A DNA stretch of 64,000 bases from Paramacrobiotus metropolitanus (Eukaryota > Tardigrada > Eutardigrada > Parachela > Macrobiotidae), in contig NW_026570275.1 of assembly GCF_019649055.1 (NCBI RefSeq), forward strand, positions 248,001-312,000, given 5' to 3'. Under the pieces are notes generated by a model, which was not told the origin of the DNA, did not search any database, and saw nothing but the letters and a program-made list of their open reading frames with translations. Below are positions 32,581 to 41,319 of the stretch, piece by piece. Position 1 is the stretch's first letter. Each line of letters begins with the position of its first letter. A program made the translations under genes and the position numbers.

Positions 32581-33104
32581 TGAACCGGCGCACCACTTTG
32601 TTGCGCGCCCTGCACGTTTCCTTGCACGTTTCCTTGTCCGCCGTTATTTACCGGGACATAATTTTGTCCGCCTCCGTTATTCTGGCCACCACCATTATTT
32701 TGGCCACCACCCTGTTGGTAGTTTCCTTGGCCGCCTCCATTTCCGCTGTTTCGGTTGCCGCCATTCCAATTTCCGCGGCCAAAGACTCTGTTTCTCCCTC
32801 TAAAGCCGCCGCGGAAGCCGCCACGGTTGCCACCGCCTTGGCCACCATTTCCGTTTCCATAATTTCCGTTTCCTTGCTGAAAGTTCGCTTTGGCCTGATA
32901 CCATTGAGCGATCAGGTCATATCCATTTGCCACCGCCTGTCGCCAGCCGCCCGAATTGCGCAGCCGTTGCCACTCTCTGAAAGCGAACAAGTTCGGGTTC
33001 TGATCCGGCGGCGTATTCGCGAACTTGCATCCCTGGGTCTGATGATTGCCATACATACAGTATTGGCACATCTGTACACCGTTTGCAACCCATCCATCAA
33101 TCAT
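32559..33104 (-). CDS. LTR-element gag C-terminal part: zinc knuckle and RGG/GN-rich tail
   Basis: This ORF of 181 codons starts at ATG 33104, overlapping the stop of the preceding gag ORF by 8 nt. Near its start is a CCHC knuckle, CQYCMYGNHQTQGC (C-x2-C-x4-H-x4-C), the nucleocapsid signature that binds genomic RNA. A Gly/Asn/Gln/Arg-rich tail follows, with GGFRGGFRGRN resembling RGG RNA-binding repeats and GGGQNNGGGQNN runs. It ends at the TAG inside the frameshift hairpin. In other retroelements capsid and nucleocapsid are one protein. Here a frame change separates them, either by programmed +1 shift, re-initiation, or indels in the low-complexity Gly/Asn/Gln sequence just upstream; reading other frames there continues the same biased composition, which favours indels. 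Confidence 0.8.
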   Translation of the reverse strand: MIDGWVANGVQMCQYCMYGNHQTQGCKFANTPPDQNPNLFAFREWQRLRNSGGWRQAVANGYDLIAQWYQAKANFQQGNGNYGNGNGGQGGGNRGGFRGGFRGRNRVFGRGNWNGGNRNSGNGGGQGNYQQGGGQNNGGGQNNGGGQNYVPVNNGGQGNVQGNVQGAQQSGAPVQGNGQDQ

Positions 33105-34257
33105 TTGAAACTTGAATTCCGTTCGTGACCCTGATTCTGCTGGAAGTTATTCTGGTTTCCCTATTTGGCTGGAAGTTGCCTTGACCTTGACCTTGATTCT
33201 GGAAGTTCCCTTGACCTCCATTCCAATTTCCATTACCATATCCGTTTCCACCGAAATTTCCATTGCCCACTCCTTGTTGTGGTAATCCTGCATTCATAGG
33301 GGCCACATTCTGTGGTGCCGGTGGAGCCACATTCTGAGGTACCGGTCTCACTTGAGCCGCCGCCTGTATCGCAGCTACCATTGCGTATGTAAGTGGCTGT
33401 CCCGTCTGGCTATCGATAAAGGTCACCTCCTTTGTGACCTCTTGCACCGGGGCTTCTCTGCGGTATTCAACCGCCTGTTGAACCGGTGCTGCCGCAATCC
33501 TTTGTTGTGGCACATTCTCAACTTGTCCTGTGCGAATTGTGACATAGTCCTGGTTGCGTTGACCTTTCGGTGCTTTGTACTTTTCTTCTCCAGCTGACCA
33601 ATGTCGGAAGAAATCTTTGATTTCGGTTGGCGTTCTACACTGCTGTGTGCGCAGTGCCTTATAAAGGTCACTGTCCGCTCTGCATCCTTCGATAAGGAAG
33701 CCGACTGCTTGCTTCTCAGTAATAATCCTTTTCGCCTTGTATTTCATGATCGCTTGATAAAACTGATCAAGAGATTCCTTTCCAAGGTCAAATTTCCTTG
33801 CCATGGCTTCTCGTAAGCCGAGGACTTCTTCATCACGGTCACCGTATTCGTCTTTGAATTTGTTCATCCATTCTGTTATCGTATACTCCATCTCTTCCTG
33901 GAGTGCGATTTCCCTCTCGCCTTCGAACCAAGTTTTTGCTGGTCCTTTCACCGCGCTAGCTATTTCGATCAGGACCTGGTCGTCCGTAAGTTGATAAGTT
34001 CGCTGAGTGTCTCGGACCAGTTGTGTCCAGCCATTGACTGCATCGCGACTTCCGTCAAAGGTCACTAACGTCGTTTTCCGAGCCATCGAGTTGAGCGCTT
34101 TTGTTAATTGCGCCGCTGTCGATTCTGCTGTCAGGTCATCCTCTTCTTCGCTATTTTCATCATCATTTTGGTTTCGTTTCGCCTTTCCGTAACGGGACTT
34201 CCGAGGCGTTCTTGTCGACTGGGGGGTCTGTCCTGAGCCTTTCGTCAATATACACAT
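33097..34257 (-). CDS. LTR-element gag capsid-like ORF
   Basis: About 386 codons from ATG 34257; the frame is open up to 34332, where it overlaps the end of the upstream ORF. Residues about 60-230 read as a retrotransposon gag/capsid domain (VTFDGSRDAVNGWTQLVRD, GPAKTWFEGE, WMNKFKDEYGD, LDQFYQAIMKYK, AVGFLIEGC), the shell protein that assembles around the RNA. The C-terminus turns into a Gly/Asn/Gln-rich region (GNFGGNGYGNGNW) and ends in a stretch whose composition suddenly changes, a hint of a frameshift just before the zinc-knuckle ORF. Several VTF, VTK and KGQ residues come from the embedded AAAGGTCA/TGACCTTT motif. Confidence 0.85.
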   Translation of the reverse strand: MCILTKGSGQTPQSTRTPRKSRYGKAKRNQNDDENSEEEDDLTAESTAAQLTKALNSMARKTTLVTFDGSRDAVNGWTQLVRDTQRTYQLTDDQVLIEIASAVKGPAKTWFEGEREIALQEEMEYTITEWMNKFKDEYGDRDEEVLGLREAMARKFDLGKESLDQFYQAIMKYKAKRIITEKQAVGFLIEGCRADSDLYKALRTQQCRTPTEIKDFFRHWSAGEEKYKAPKGQRNQDYVTIRTGQVENVPQQRIAAAPVQQAVEYRREAPVQEVTKEVTFIDSQTGQPLTYAMVAAIQAAAQVRPVPQNVAPPAPQNVAPMNAGLPQQGVGNGNFGGNGYGNGNWNGGQGNFQNQGQGQGNFQPNRETRITSSRIRVTNGIQVSND

Positions 34258-34297
34258 TCGTTTCAATATGCGGGAAATTGGGAGGGATCGCCGTGAC

Positions 34298-36337
34298 TCA
34301 TGTGCGGATAGCCTCCTGATGGTGGCTCTTTGTCATCTTTGACCTTTTCACTATCCTTTTCGTTTTGACACTTCCGGTGCCCGTACCGGTTCGCAGTGGC
34401 ATCTCGAAGTGGAAGCTTTTACCCGTGCCCGTTTCATGTGCTTTACTGTAACTGGGCGGGGGAGACTCCACTGTTGCTGCCTTGACTCCATGTTGAACGA
34501 GTTGTTCATCCTTATGTTTGTTTGACATCTGGAGGACTTTATTCTCGTCCTCAAGGCGTTTAGTTCGCAGCTGAAGTTCCTCTCTTTGCCTCTTCAAATC
34601 GGAATTTTCCAAGTTGACCTTTCGTAGGCGTTCGTGCAGCTTAAACGTCTCTTGCTGCGTGACCTTTTCGTTATCCTGTTCCATCTTTTTGATGTGCTCG
34701 ACCAGCTCGGTTGTTTCTTTTTCAAGTTGCTTATATTGTCCAGCGGCTGCTCTCAGCTGATTCTTGATCGCGATCAACTCATCATCCTTTGCCAGTGCTG
34801 TGGTAGTCATTTCGAGTAGTTCGCTATTTAGCCTCGTAACTTCCTGGCTCTTTTCTGCAACTTGTTGCTGCCACACTTTATCCTTCCGCTCCAATGCTGT
34901 AACCATTGTATCCATTCGACGTGCTTCCTTCTGCCATTTAAGTCCCTCCTTGGTGACCTTTTCAATGTCTACCATGACCTTTTCATTCTCCCGGTTGACC
35001 TTTTCGATTTCTTCTTTCAGGCGTCCCCCTTCAGTGGCTGTAATGTCTCTTGCCTCGCGCATCTCTTTGATTGCGTCGTTGCGTAACTTTTCAGCTTCGT
35101 CTGCCCGTTTCTGGTGACCTTTCGACTCGTGTTGCAGGGTGCTGACATCTTCCTCCCGCAGCTTCAGGTCATTCCTGAGCTTAAACGTTTCCGTCGCCAA
35201 CTTTGTCAATCGTTGTGTAGCCTCTGCTAGGTTGGCGGCGTATTCGTCCCGTTTAGTTTCGGCTTCGGTGACCTTTTGACGCAATTTGTCACACTCGTCC
35301 TTCAATTCCGCCAAGTGCCGTGACCTTTCGGCTGACTCCTCTGACATGCTCTCGTTAAGGTCACTGACTGCGAGATGACCTTCCATTTCTCTGTCATCTA
35401 CCATTTTCAGGTACTCCTCAGCAAGCTCTTTTTGACGCTCGTATTTAATCTTCCATTCGTCCGCTGTGCTTTCCAAGTCAGCTTGTTGTTGCTCCAGTTC
35501 ATAGATACGAGCATCCAGAGATCCTATCCGATTTTGATATTCCTGTTTCTTCTTCGCCACCAGGCTTTCCTTGGTTTCAAGTTCTTCTTCCAACTCCTTC
35601 ACGCGTCTCTTCAGAGTTGACGTGAGACTGTTAGGTGACGGTGGTCGTACGTTGATGACCTTTCCTGTTGTTGTCCGTTCAATAAGGTGCTCCGGTATCT
35701 CTTTGAAAGGTGTCATCCCTTCAGCACGGTCAGCTTGTCTCATTGCGGATTGGAATGACATATTCATAGTCGTTTCATCGTCCGTGAAATATGATTCATT
35801 GGACTCATCTGAGACCATTGGAGTTGCCCAAAGGTCATCGTCTGCCGCTTTGTCATTCAGCGAAAGGTCACTCAATCCGAGCTCAGCCAATTCCTCTTCG
35901 GTAACCTTTGTCTTTTCCATTTCCACTTGAGCCGGGTTTGCGTTTTTATCCTGCTCTTCTGTTCTGACAATGGTAGCATCCAACTGTGATGCCCCAACTG
36001 CCTCCGCTTCCATTTTTGTGGTTCCATCCTCACCAGTGACCTTTTTCTGGTTCATCGGTTTGCCTCCCGCCGCAGACGCGGGAGTTTGCTTTCCGTCACC
36101 GCTGGAGCTCTCTTCGTTCTGTATAGCTCCGAGCGCCACTTGGTATGTACTGTCACTGCCTTTGCTGTCCTTTCTTGCAAAGGTCACAGCCGCTCGGGTC
36201 TGTCTATCGTGTCCGACTGGACGCGCGAGCGACTTGTATTCCTTCTTATACGGATCGACTGCGCCTTGCTGTGATCCGCGGGAGCTCCTGCTTCCCTGGC
36301 TGCTGTTAGATGTCGGTTCCACATTGTCTTTGTCCAT
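34298..36337 (-). CDS. Coiled-coil ORF upstream of gag in the LTR element
   Basis: 679 residues from ATG 36337 (the frame is open 15 codons further, but without ATG). The N-terminal 200 residues are Ser/Gly/Glu-rich and disordered-looking. From about residue 235 to 640 there are nearly continuous heptads rich in E, K, L and R (ELEEELETKESLVAKKKQEY, ELEQQQADLESTADEW, LRNDLKLREEDVSTLQHESK), predicting a long rod-like coiled coil. No catalytic motif is seen. Ty3/gypsy elements usually begin with gag, so an extra structural protein in front is unusual. It may act in particle assembly or trafficking, or be a captured host gene (inference). It overlaps the open part of the gag frame by 35 nt, so translation of gag would need re-initiation, a +1 shift or a spliced RNA. 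Confidence 0.7.
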   Translation of the reverse strand: MDKDNVEPTSNSSQGSRSSRGSQQGAVDPYKKEYKSLARPVGHDRQTRAAVTFARKDSKGSDSTYQVALGAIQNEESSSGDGKQTPASAAGGKPMNQKKVTGEDGTTKMEAEAVGASQLDATIVRTEEQDKNANPAQVEMEKTKVTEEELAELGLSDLSLNDKAADDDLWATPMVSDESNESYFTDDETTMNMSFQSAMRQADRAEGMTPFKEIPEHLIERTTTGKVINVRPPSPNSLTSTLKRRVKELEEELETKESLVAKKKQEYQNRIGSLDARIYELEQQQADLESTADEWKIKYERQKELAEEYLKMVDDREMEGHLAVSDLNESMSEESAERSRHLAELKDECDKLRQKVTEAETKRDEYAANLAEATQRLTKLATETFKLRNDLKLREEDVSTLQHESKGHQKRADEAEKLRNDAIKEMREARDITATEGGRLKEEIEKVNRENEKVMVDIEKVTKEGLKWQKEARRMDTMVTALERKDKVWQQQVAEKSQEVTRLNSELLEMTTTALAKDDELIAIKNQLRAAAGQYKQLEKETTELVEHIKKMEQDNEKVTQQETFKLHERLRKVNLENSDLKRQREELQLRTKRLEDENKVLQMSNKHKDEQLVQHGVKAATVESPPPSYSKAHETGTGKSFHFEMPLRTGTGTGSVKTKRIVKRSKMTKSHHQEAIRT

Positions 36338-36407
36338 GTTGATCGGATAACTTTGACGCTCCTGCCAATTGTTCTCACACACACGTTATCGTATGGTTTA
36401 TTCAGTT

Positions 36408-37140
36408 GTCCTAAAGGTCACTTTACAGTTCGAAATTTTTCTAAGTCCCTTTTAAAGGTCACTTTTCGGTTGAAAAATTTCGACTAAGTTCCGTTTAAAG
36501 GTCACTTTTCAATAAAACTTCGAGAGATTTGCCCTAAAGGTCACTTTTCAGACAAAACTTCGAATCCGCTTTTACAGTTTAAAACACGTTTACGAATGAG
36601 ATCCTACTGCTGCTAATATCGTTATACTATTACAACGCAATTTCAACTTCAATAAAGGTCACCGTTGATCGTTTGCAGATCTTAAAGGTCACTCGAGATG
36701 TCAATTCAGTCAATTTTAATTTTTCGGTAAAGGTCACTTTTCGGGGTCAAAGGTCAACTTCTGATCTCAAAGGTCACTTTCCGACTCAACTCAACTTAAA
36801 AGGTCACTTTCCAGCTCAGTTTAACTTAAAGGTCACTTTCCGACTCAATTTCACTTAAAGGTCACTTTCGAGCTCAATTTCAGTTAAAGGTCACTTTCCA
36901 GCTCAATTTCAAGTTCAAAATCACTTTCAACTCAATTTCTGTTAAAAGGTCACTTTCAGTTCAACTCAACTCAAAAGGTCACTTTCCCTTTCAAATATCT
37001 CATTTCGATTCCTATTTCTCATTACAACTCAAGTTCAACGGGTCACTTTCCAGCTCAATTCAAGTTAAAGGTCACTTTCCAACTCAATTTCAGTTAAAGG
37101 TCACTTTTCCCTTGTCTTAACTCGAAAGGTCACTTTTCCT
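36408..37140 (-). repeat. 5' leader array of about 18 AAAGGTCACTTT units
   Basis: On the plus strand AAAGGTCACTTT recurs about 18 times in 730 bp, all in one orientation, in the densest part every 29-30 bases as a unit like AAAGGTCACTTTCCAGCTCA followed by ATTTCAGTT. In the element's own sense the units read GTGACCTTT, opposite to most copies in the coding region. Its position between LTR and first ORF resembles the Su(Hw) insulator array of Drosophila gypsy (comparison from known biology only). Confidence 0.85.
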
Positions 37141-37733
37141 TTCAAATATCTAGTCTCAAGTCGAAATTCTCGTTACAACTCAAGTTCAGCGGAAAATCCC
37201 CATTTACGTTGTTTACTTCGTTCTGATTGGTCGACTAGCTCAAACAATTCAGTTCAGATTTCAGCCAATCACAGCTCAGATAACTGACCAATCACATTAG
37301 GCCACTTAAATTTTATATCAGCCTGACGTCACGGTCAACGGCCAGACATGCGTGCCGCGTGCAAAACTCCGCCTACTTCTATGCTCAGCTCAGTACGGAC
37401 CAATAAAATTGACGATTTTACCATCTAACCAATCCCGTAATTAATAACGGCTTTTCTACCTGTTCACCGTCCGTTCCGCGGGAAATGATCCAGATGATCC
37501 GATTCTTCTCCACACTCCGTTCCCGCGCTGCCGCTTTTCCGTAGCGGTTGTGCCGCACGCTTTAGTCAGTTACTGTGCCGGCTGACTGCCGTAGCAACAG
37601 TAGTGGCGCTCTACTCCAGTTTGGAGGAGTCTGATCTGGTCTTGTCCCGTGCACCTTTTGGCGCTTCGCCGCTTGTGGCTCACGGCTTAGGCTCGCTGAA
37701 TTCGCTGAATCTTGCCGAGTATCAGTGACACCA

Positions 37734-37837
37734 GTGTAGGTCTTCGCTGAAGACTCTACACCGAGGAACACTGACGACTGAACTCTTGTACTCTTGCTCA
37801 GCTGAGGAAACAGCACAGGTCTTCGCTGAAGACACTG
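37734..37837 (-). repeat. Twin bulged hairpins in the leader near the primer site
   Basis: 37734-37761 and 37816-37837 each form a stem GTCTTC-GCT-GAAGAC, extended past a single-base bulge by GTGTAG/CTACAC in the first and CAG/CTG in the second. Two stems with the same loop and the same bulge 160-270 nt downstream of the primer site are plausible RNA packaging or dimerisation elements (inference). Confidence 0.6.
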
Positions 37838-37997
37838 TACCGAAAACCAAAGCTGGAAATCCGCGTCCCGATGGAGTTGCACCGCTTGTGGTGTGCGCTT
37901 TGCTGTTGCACGGACCTGTGCCTTACTGGTCACAGAAAACACATCAGATAACAGGCCAACTTTGCCTGACACAATTCAATCAGAGAACCGCTGTCGG

Positions 37998-38008
37998 CTC
38001 TGCTACCA
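37998..38008 (-). promoter_or_regulatory. Primer binding site for initiator tRNA-Met
   Basis: The plus strand reads CTCTGCTACCA directly next to the 5' LTR. This equals the 3' end, with CCA, of animal initiator tRNA-Met as I recall it, so the sense RNA (TGGTAGCAGAG) would pair with it to prime minus-strand cDNA. Zero spacing from the LTR supports the LTR boundary chosen. Confidence 0.8.
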
Positions 38009-38345
38009 TCTAATGCTAGATCCAGAATGGATCCAGGGACGGAGGCAGAAACGGAATCTATCCCGTGGAGTGAGCTATGCGATATGTATAGCGAACTACG
38101 CGGAATCGCGAGACGTCGCACCGCTAATAGCCAACTTTTAATAATATTGAAAATCTGCACAACAGAAATCAACAAGTGATCGGCGCAGCTCGATCGCAAA
38201 TCGTAGAGCCAATTCAACAGTGTGTAACACTGTGCAGCACGTGCTATGCCGCGCCCACTAGCCAATCAGAGCGAGACACAACACAGACACGTAATCCAGC
38301 TGGCGTAGCGTCGTGGACGTGAACGCTAGTGAACCCCCGCTCACA
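38009..38345 (-). repeat. 5' LTR
   Basis: Identical to the LTR at 20201-20537 except for one transition at 38045. It should contain the promoter and polyadenylation signals. I see no AAGGTCA motif inside either LTR, so the half-sites lie only in the internal region. Confidence 0.95.
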
Positions 38346-39409
38346 GTATGTTGGAGAGTTCCGTCATCAGCTCTGTTATCTGCTGAATAATGGCAGGGCC
38401 GGAAACCGAAAGCAAACATAAGACAATTATTGCCTTCTTTTTTATCTGTGAGTTAAGAGAGTCAAGACGCATACCGGTTCTTTACATTATGATGTAATAC
38501 GTACGCACGATAGGTCCGGTTGAATTAAGTTTGCGAAGTTTCTGGAGATGAACGATGCACCCGATTATCTTGCGGAAGAATGGAATGAAACGGCAGTGGA
38601 TTTCAGTTACGAGATTTTAGAGCATTTCGAAGTTAGTTTAATTATGTCGTTTCTTCCTGTAATCATGAATATCGTTTGTAATTTTGCTGCCTGCGATCAC
38701 ATGGCTTATTTTTATGTTTTAATTATTTTAAAAAGGATTTTTTACTATTTCAGTTTAGTATTTTTGACGTAGCGTTTCTGCCCACACTTCCGCCCACATC
38801 AGTAATTTTCGCCCACACGTTTCTAAGGTAATGACAGACTACACTTTGGATCTACGTGGCAGACCCGGTTTAAGCAAGTGGTTCGTTTGATCACGCTACG
38901 CTGTAATACGAGTACATTTTTTTAACAAACGGAAACTGTGTGGCGCGTTTGGGAACATATGGTGTGGCCGATTACAGCATGTATTATGTTTTTTGAATTT
39001 CAAGAATAAAATTGACATTTCACGTGACTAATGCTGGGGATATACATGTGGTTTTTCCTGCTTACTATGCAATTAAGTACTGTGTCACAAAGGAAAGTAT
39101 CGATCTATTCAACTCCAGTCCTTGAGCAGACAATAAGAAAAACCTTTATTTCCGTGGGTGATCAGTAATTATTATCATAAGACATTTAGGCATATATGTA
39201 TCAATTTTGGTTATTTGGAGATGTACTATTTTGCATACGGAACTGCGCCATACGGTATCGATTTCTAATTCGCAGCTAAAGATATAAGAACGTCAGAACT
39301 AAGAACATCTTATCCACTAAACAGTCAGAGGCATATAACAATTGAATTGTGATAACAGTCGCGAAATGATAACGTAACGAAACAGAAAAACTAGAAAACG
39401 TGGGAAAAC

Positions 39410-39660
39410 CATAAGATACGTTAGAAAACTTGAAAAATTATAAGGAAAAATTCCGAAGATTTGAGAAACCTGAGAAAATCTAAAAAAGCTTAAAAAACCT
39501 AAGAAACTTAAGAAACCCTGCTAAAACCTAAGAAACCTAAGAAGAATAAGAGAGCTTGAGAACTCTTAAGAAGTGCTAAGAAAAGCTAAGAAAGTTTAAG
39601 AAACTTAAGACAACTTAAGAAAGCCTACTTAAGAAAATCTACGAATACGAAAGAAACCGT
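39410..39660 (+). repeat. A-rich CTAAGAAA/CTTAAGAAA low-complexity repeat
   Basis: Irregular units such as CCTAAGAAAC and CTTAAGAAA repeat over about 250 bases. A T-rich mirror version occurs around 62170-62230 and 63580-63660. The resemblance to CCTAA telomere repeats is weak and the spacing irregular. Confidence 0.6.
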
Positions 39661-39685
39661 TAGAAAAAAACAGTAGCATGCAGAA

Positions 39686-39750
39686 ATGTCTGCATGCCGA
39701 AATGTCTTGTGCCGAAATGTCTTATGCTGAAATGTACTACGCTTAAATGT
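39686..39750 (+). repeat. Minisatellite with core GCCGAAATGTC
   Basis: About four units of 17 bases (TGCCGAAATGTCTTG type). The core is shared with arrays at 45779-45835 (reverse) and 46954-47050. Confidence 0.7.
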
Positions 39751-41319
39751 CACTATGCCAAAACGGTCGGATACGGCGCGGAATTCGTTACTCCATGCTA
39801 TTCGAAACATAATTTTTTCCGACGTAGTATGCGTGAAATTGCATCCCCCGTCTACATTCTCCGTTGCCGTTGTTATGGCAACGTTCGAGATTTAAATTAT
39901 AACTAATAACTGGAGAAGTGCTTGCAAAACTGCGCTTCAACTCTTCAGTCGGCGCCGTGAAACCAGTCACTGCTATCGATGGAATCACATTTATTGTTTA
40001 CAGCAAAATAACCCCGTGGCCGTGGTGGGGAGCTGTCGTTAAAACATATTCTAATATTATTATATTCAAAAAAGTGCTAAAATGACAATATTTTGATCCA
40101 GAGAAGTTGTGCTCTTGCTATTTTGTTACTCTGATCTGTATGCCCTTTCCGTCGTTGCACGTACGCACACCTCACCTAACGTTAACTTGCCTCAGTGCGC
40201 TTGCTGCGAATAGAATATGGAAAATCTGTGAGTGGTTCCGAGTGCGACTGCAGTTCCGTTTTGGTAAGTTTTAGAGCAGTTTTCGTTGTCTGAGACATCT
40301 CTGCTTGAGTACAAGATTAGCTGAAGTTTCGAAGCAAAACTTGCACTAATAAATTTGTATCTCTACATCCGAGTTTTCTGAGTATTCTGCTTTTTTTTCT
40401 GACTATTTTGTTTTCTGACTATTCTGACTTGAGGCCAAAATTATAAAATACTTGTCAATTTTGTTGAAATTCAAGTCAAGAGTTATCGATGGTCTGTTAA
40501 ACACAGTAACCGTCTGCAGTTTGTTCGGCCGGACACTTGGCTAAACAGAAACAACTAAGATGTTCGTGAGAGTTCTTCAGTATTTTCGCAAAAATTCCCA
40601 GCAGATCTCACATAAAATTAGATAATAACTGATTTCCCTGTCTCCAGAATTACTGGTTTCCTTTTTGTCAGTAAGGAAACTTTCCACCCAGCGCATAAGG
40701 TTACTGTACTCTATTCTCAAATGAGTTATAATACTAAACACTTTCAACGCGCTCCATGCATTCCACAATTAACAAAATTATGTGGCGAATGCGGCGGCGG
40801 ATGGCAGTAACGAGAAGGGCAAACACACTCTTTGGCTCTTCGAGTTCTTTCTTGACGCAGCGGGCAGATACATGTATGGTCTTTGCTATGTTGCTTCGTG
40901 AGAGCTGGTTTGCAGTTTTTTAGAAAACCCTTTCATTAAGTAACCTTTTTAAGGTGAAGATAACGGTGAGTAAAATATGAATTTTGATTCGTAGACGTTT
41001 GCACAGAGCTGAGAACATGTAGAGCCAAGTTCTACGCGTAACAGGACCGGAATAATATCTTTATTGTTTTTACGAGAATTCTCGTCACTGATGGCGCACA
41101 AAACCAACGAAATATCAATAACATGACAACACTGGCATTTTTCTACCGTTTTCATGCTGGACGCACAGGACACAAAGGTCGCTACAGACACTACATCTCG
41201 AGACATTACACAACGGTACACGCCCTTCACTTCTGAAATACACACAGAAAAGTATGATTTCCTAACATTGCTAAAGATTTCAAGGAAGATATTAGAACAC
41301 ATGCAGTTCATGCAGTCAC

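Larger units (their letters stand above)
20804..37140. promoter_or_regulatory. Roughly 110 AAGGTCA (mostly AAAGGTCA) motifs: nuclear-receptor-type half-sites
   Basis: Counted by eye from 20804 to 37140: about 73 TGACCTT and about 39 AAGGTCA on the plus strand, most extended to AAAGGTCAC. AAAGGTCA is the monomer site (NBRE) of NR4A-type receptors, and AGGTCA is the general nuclear-receptor half-site (established knowledge). The motif occurs in all frames of the coding region, encoding KGH, KVT and ERSP in one orientation and VTF, SDL and DDLW in the other, so it is kept at the nucleic-acid level. It is sparse in the RT core: none seen from about 26400 to 27480. One DR1 arrangement (GGGTCA-A-AGGTCA) lies at 36744-36756. 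Actual receptor binding is inference. Confidence 0.8.
20201..38345 (-). mobile_element. Intact Ty3/gypsy-type LTR retrotransposon, 18.1 kb
   Basis: Two 337-bp LTRs (20201-20537 and 38009-38345) in the same orientation differ at one base (A at 20237, G at 38045) and are flanked by the direct repeat GTAT (20197-20200 and 38346-38349), a 4-bp target duplication. The element is read leftward: 5' LTR, primer site for initiator tRNA-Met, a 1.7-kb leader with a TGACCTTT array, a coiled-coil ORF, gag, protease-RT-RNase H, integrase, and a 2.7-kb non-coding 3' region. The order PR-RT-RH-IN is that of Ty3/gypsy (Metaviridae). No envelope-like ORF is seen. It is several times longer than typical members. 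Near-identical LTRs and open frames indicate recent insertion and possible activity. The whole internal region is packed with AAAGGTCA motifs. Confidence 0.95.
38350..41319. other. Gene-poor stretch, one possible exon
   Basis: The only coding-like piece is a plus-strand frame at 38548-38635 (start MNDAPDYLAEEW) that reads like a protein N-terminus and meets a possible donor GTTAGT at 38635. No partner exon was found. The rest holds low-complexity sequence at 39410-39660 and a small repeat array at 39686-39750. Confidence 0.35.

Noticed and set aside
34298-34332. Start codon overlapping the stop of the coiled-coil ORF (ATGA) as a coupled gag start
   Set aside because: The ATG at 34301 is in the third frame and reaches a stop after a dozen codons; it is not in the gag frame.
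22081-36350. Many plus-strand open frames of 60-250 codons across the LTR element
   Set aside because: They are antisense to intact gag, pol and integrase frames. Their Phe/Ser/Leu-rich composition comes from reading the Lys/Glu-rich sense strand and the repeated TGACCTTT motif backwards.
36408-37140. Regularly spaced short repeats that resemble a CRISPR array
   Set aside because: The shared unit is only about 12 bases, spacing is irregular, the spacers are similar to one another, and the array sits in the leader of a eukaryotic retrotransposon.
39410-39660. Interstitial telomere-like CCTAAG repeats
   Set aside because: Units are irregular, mixed with CTTAAG and AAAGCTTAA, and do not form a clean TTAGG array.
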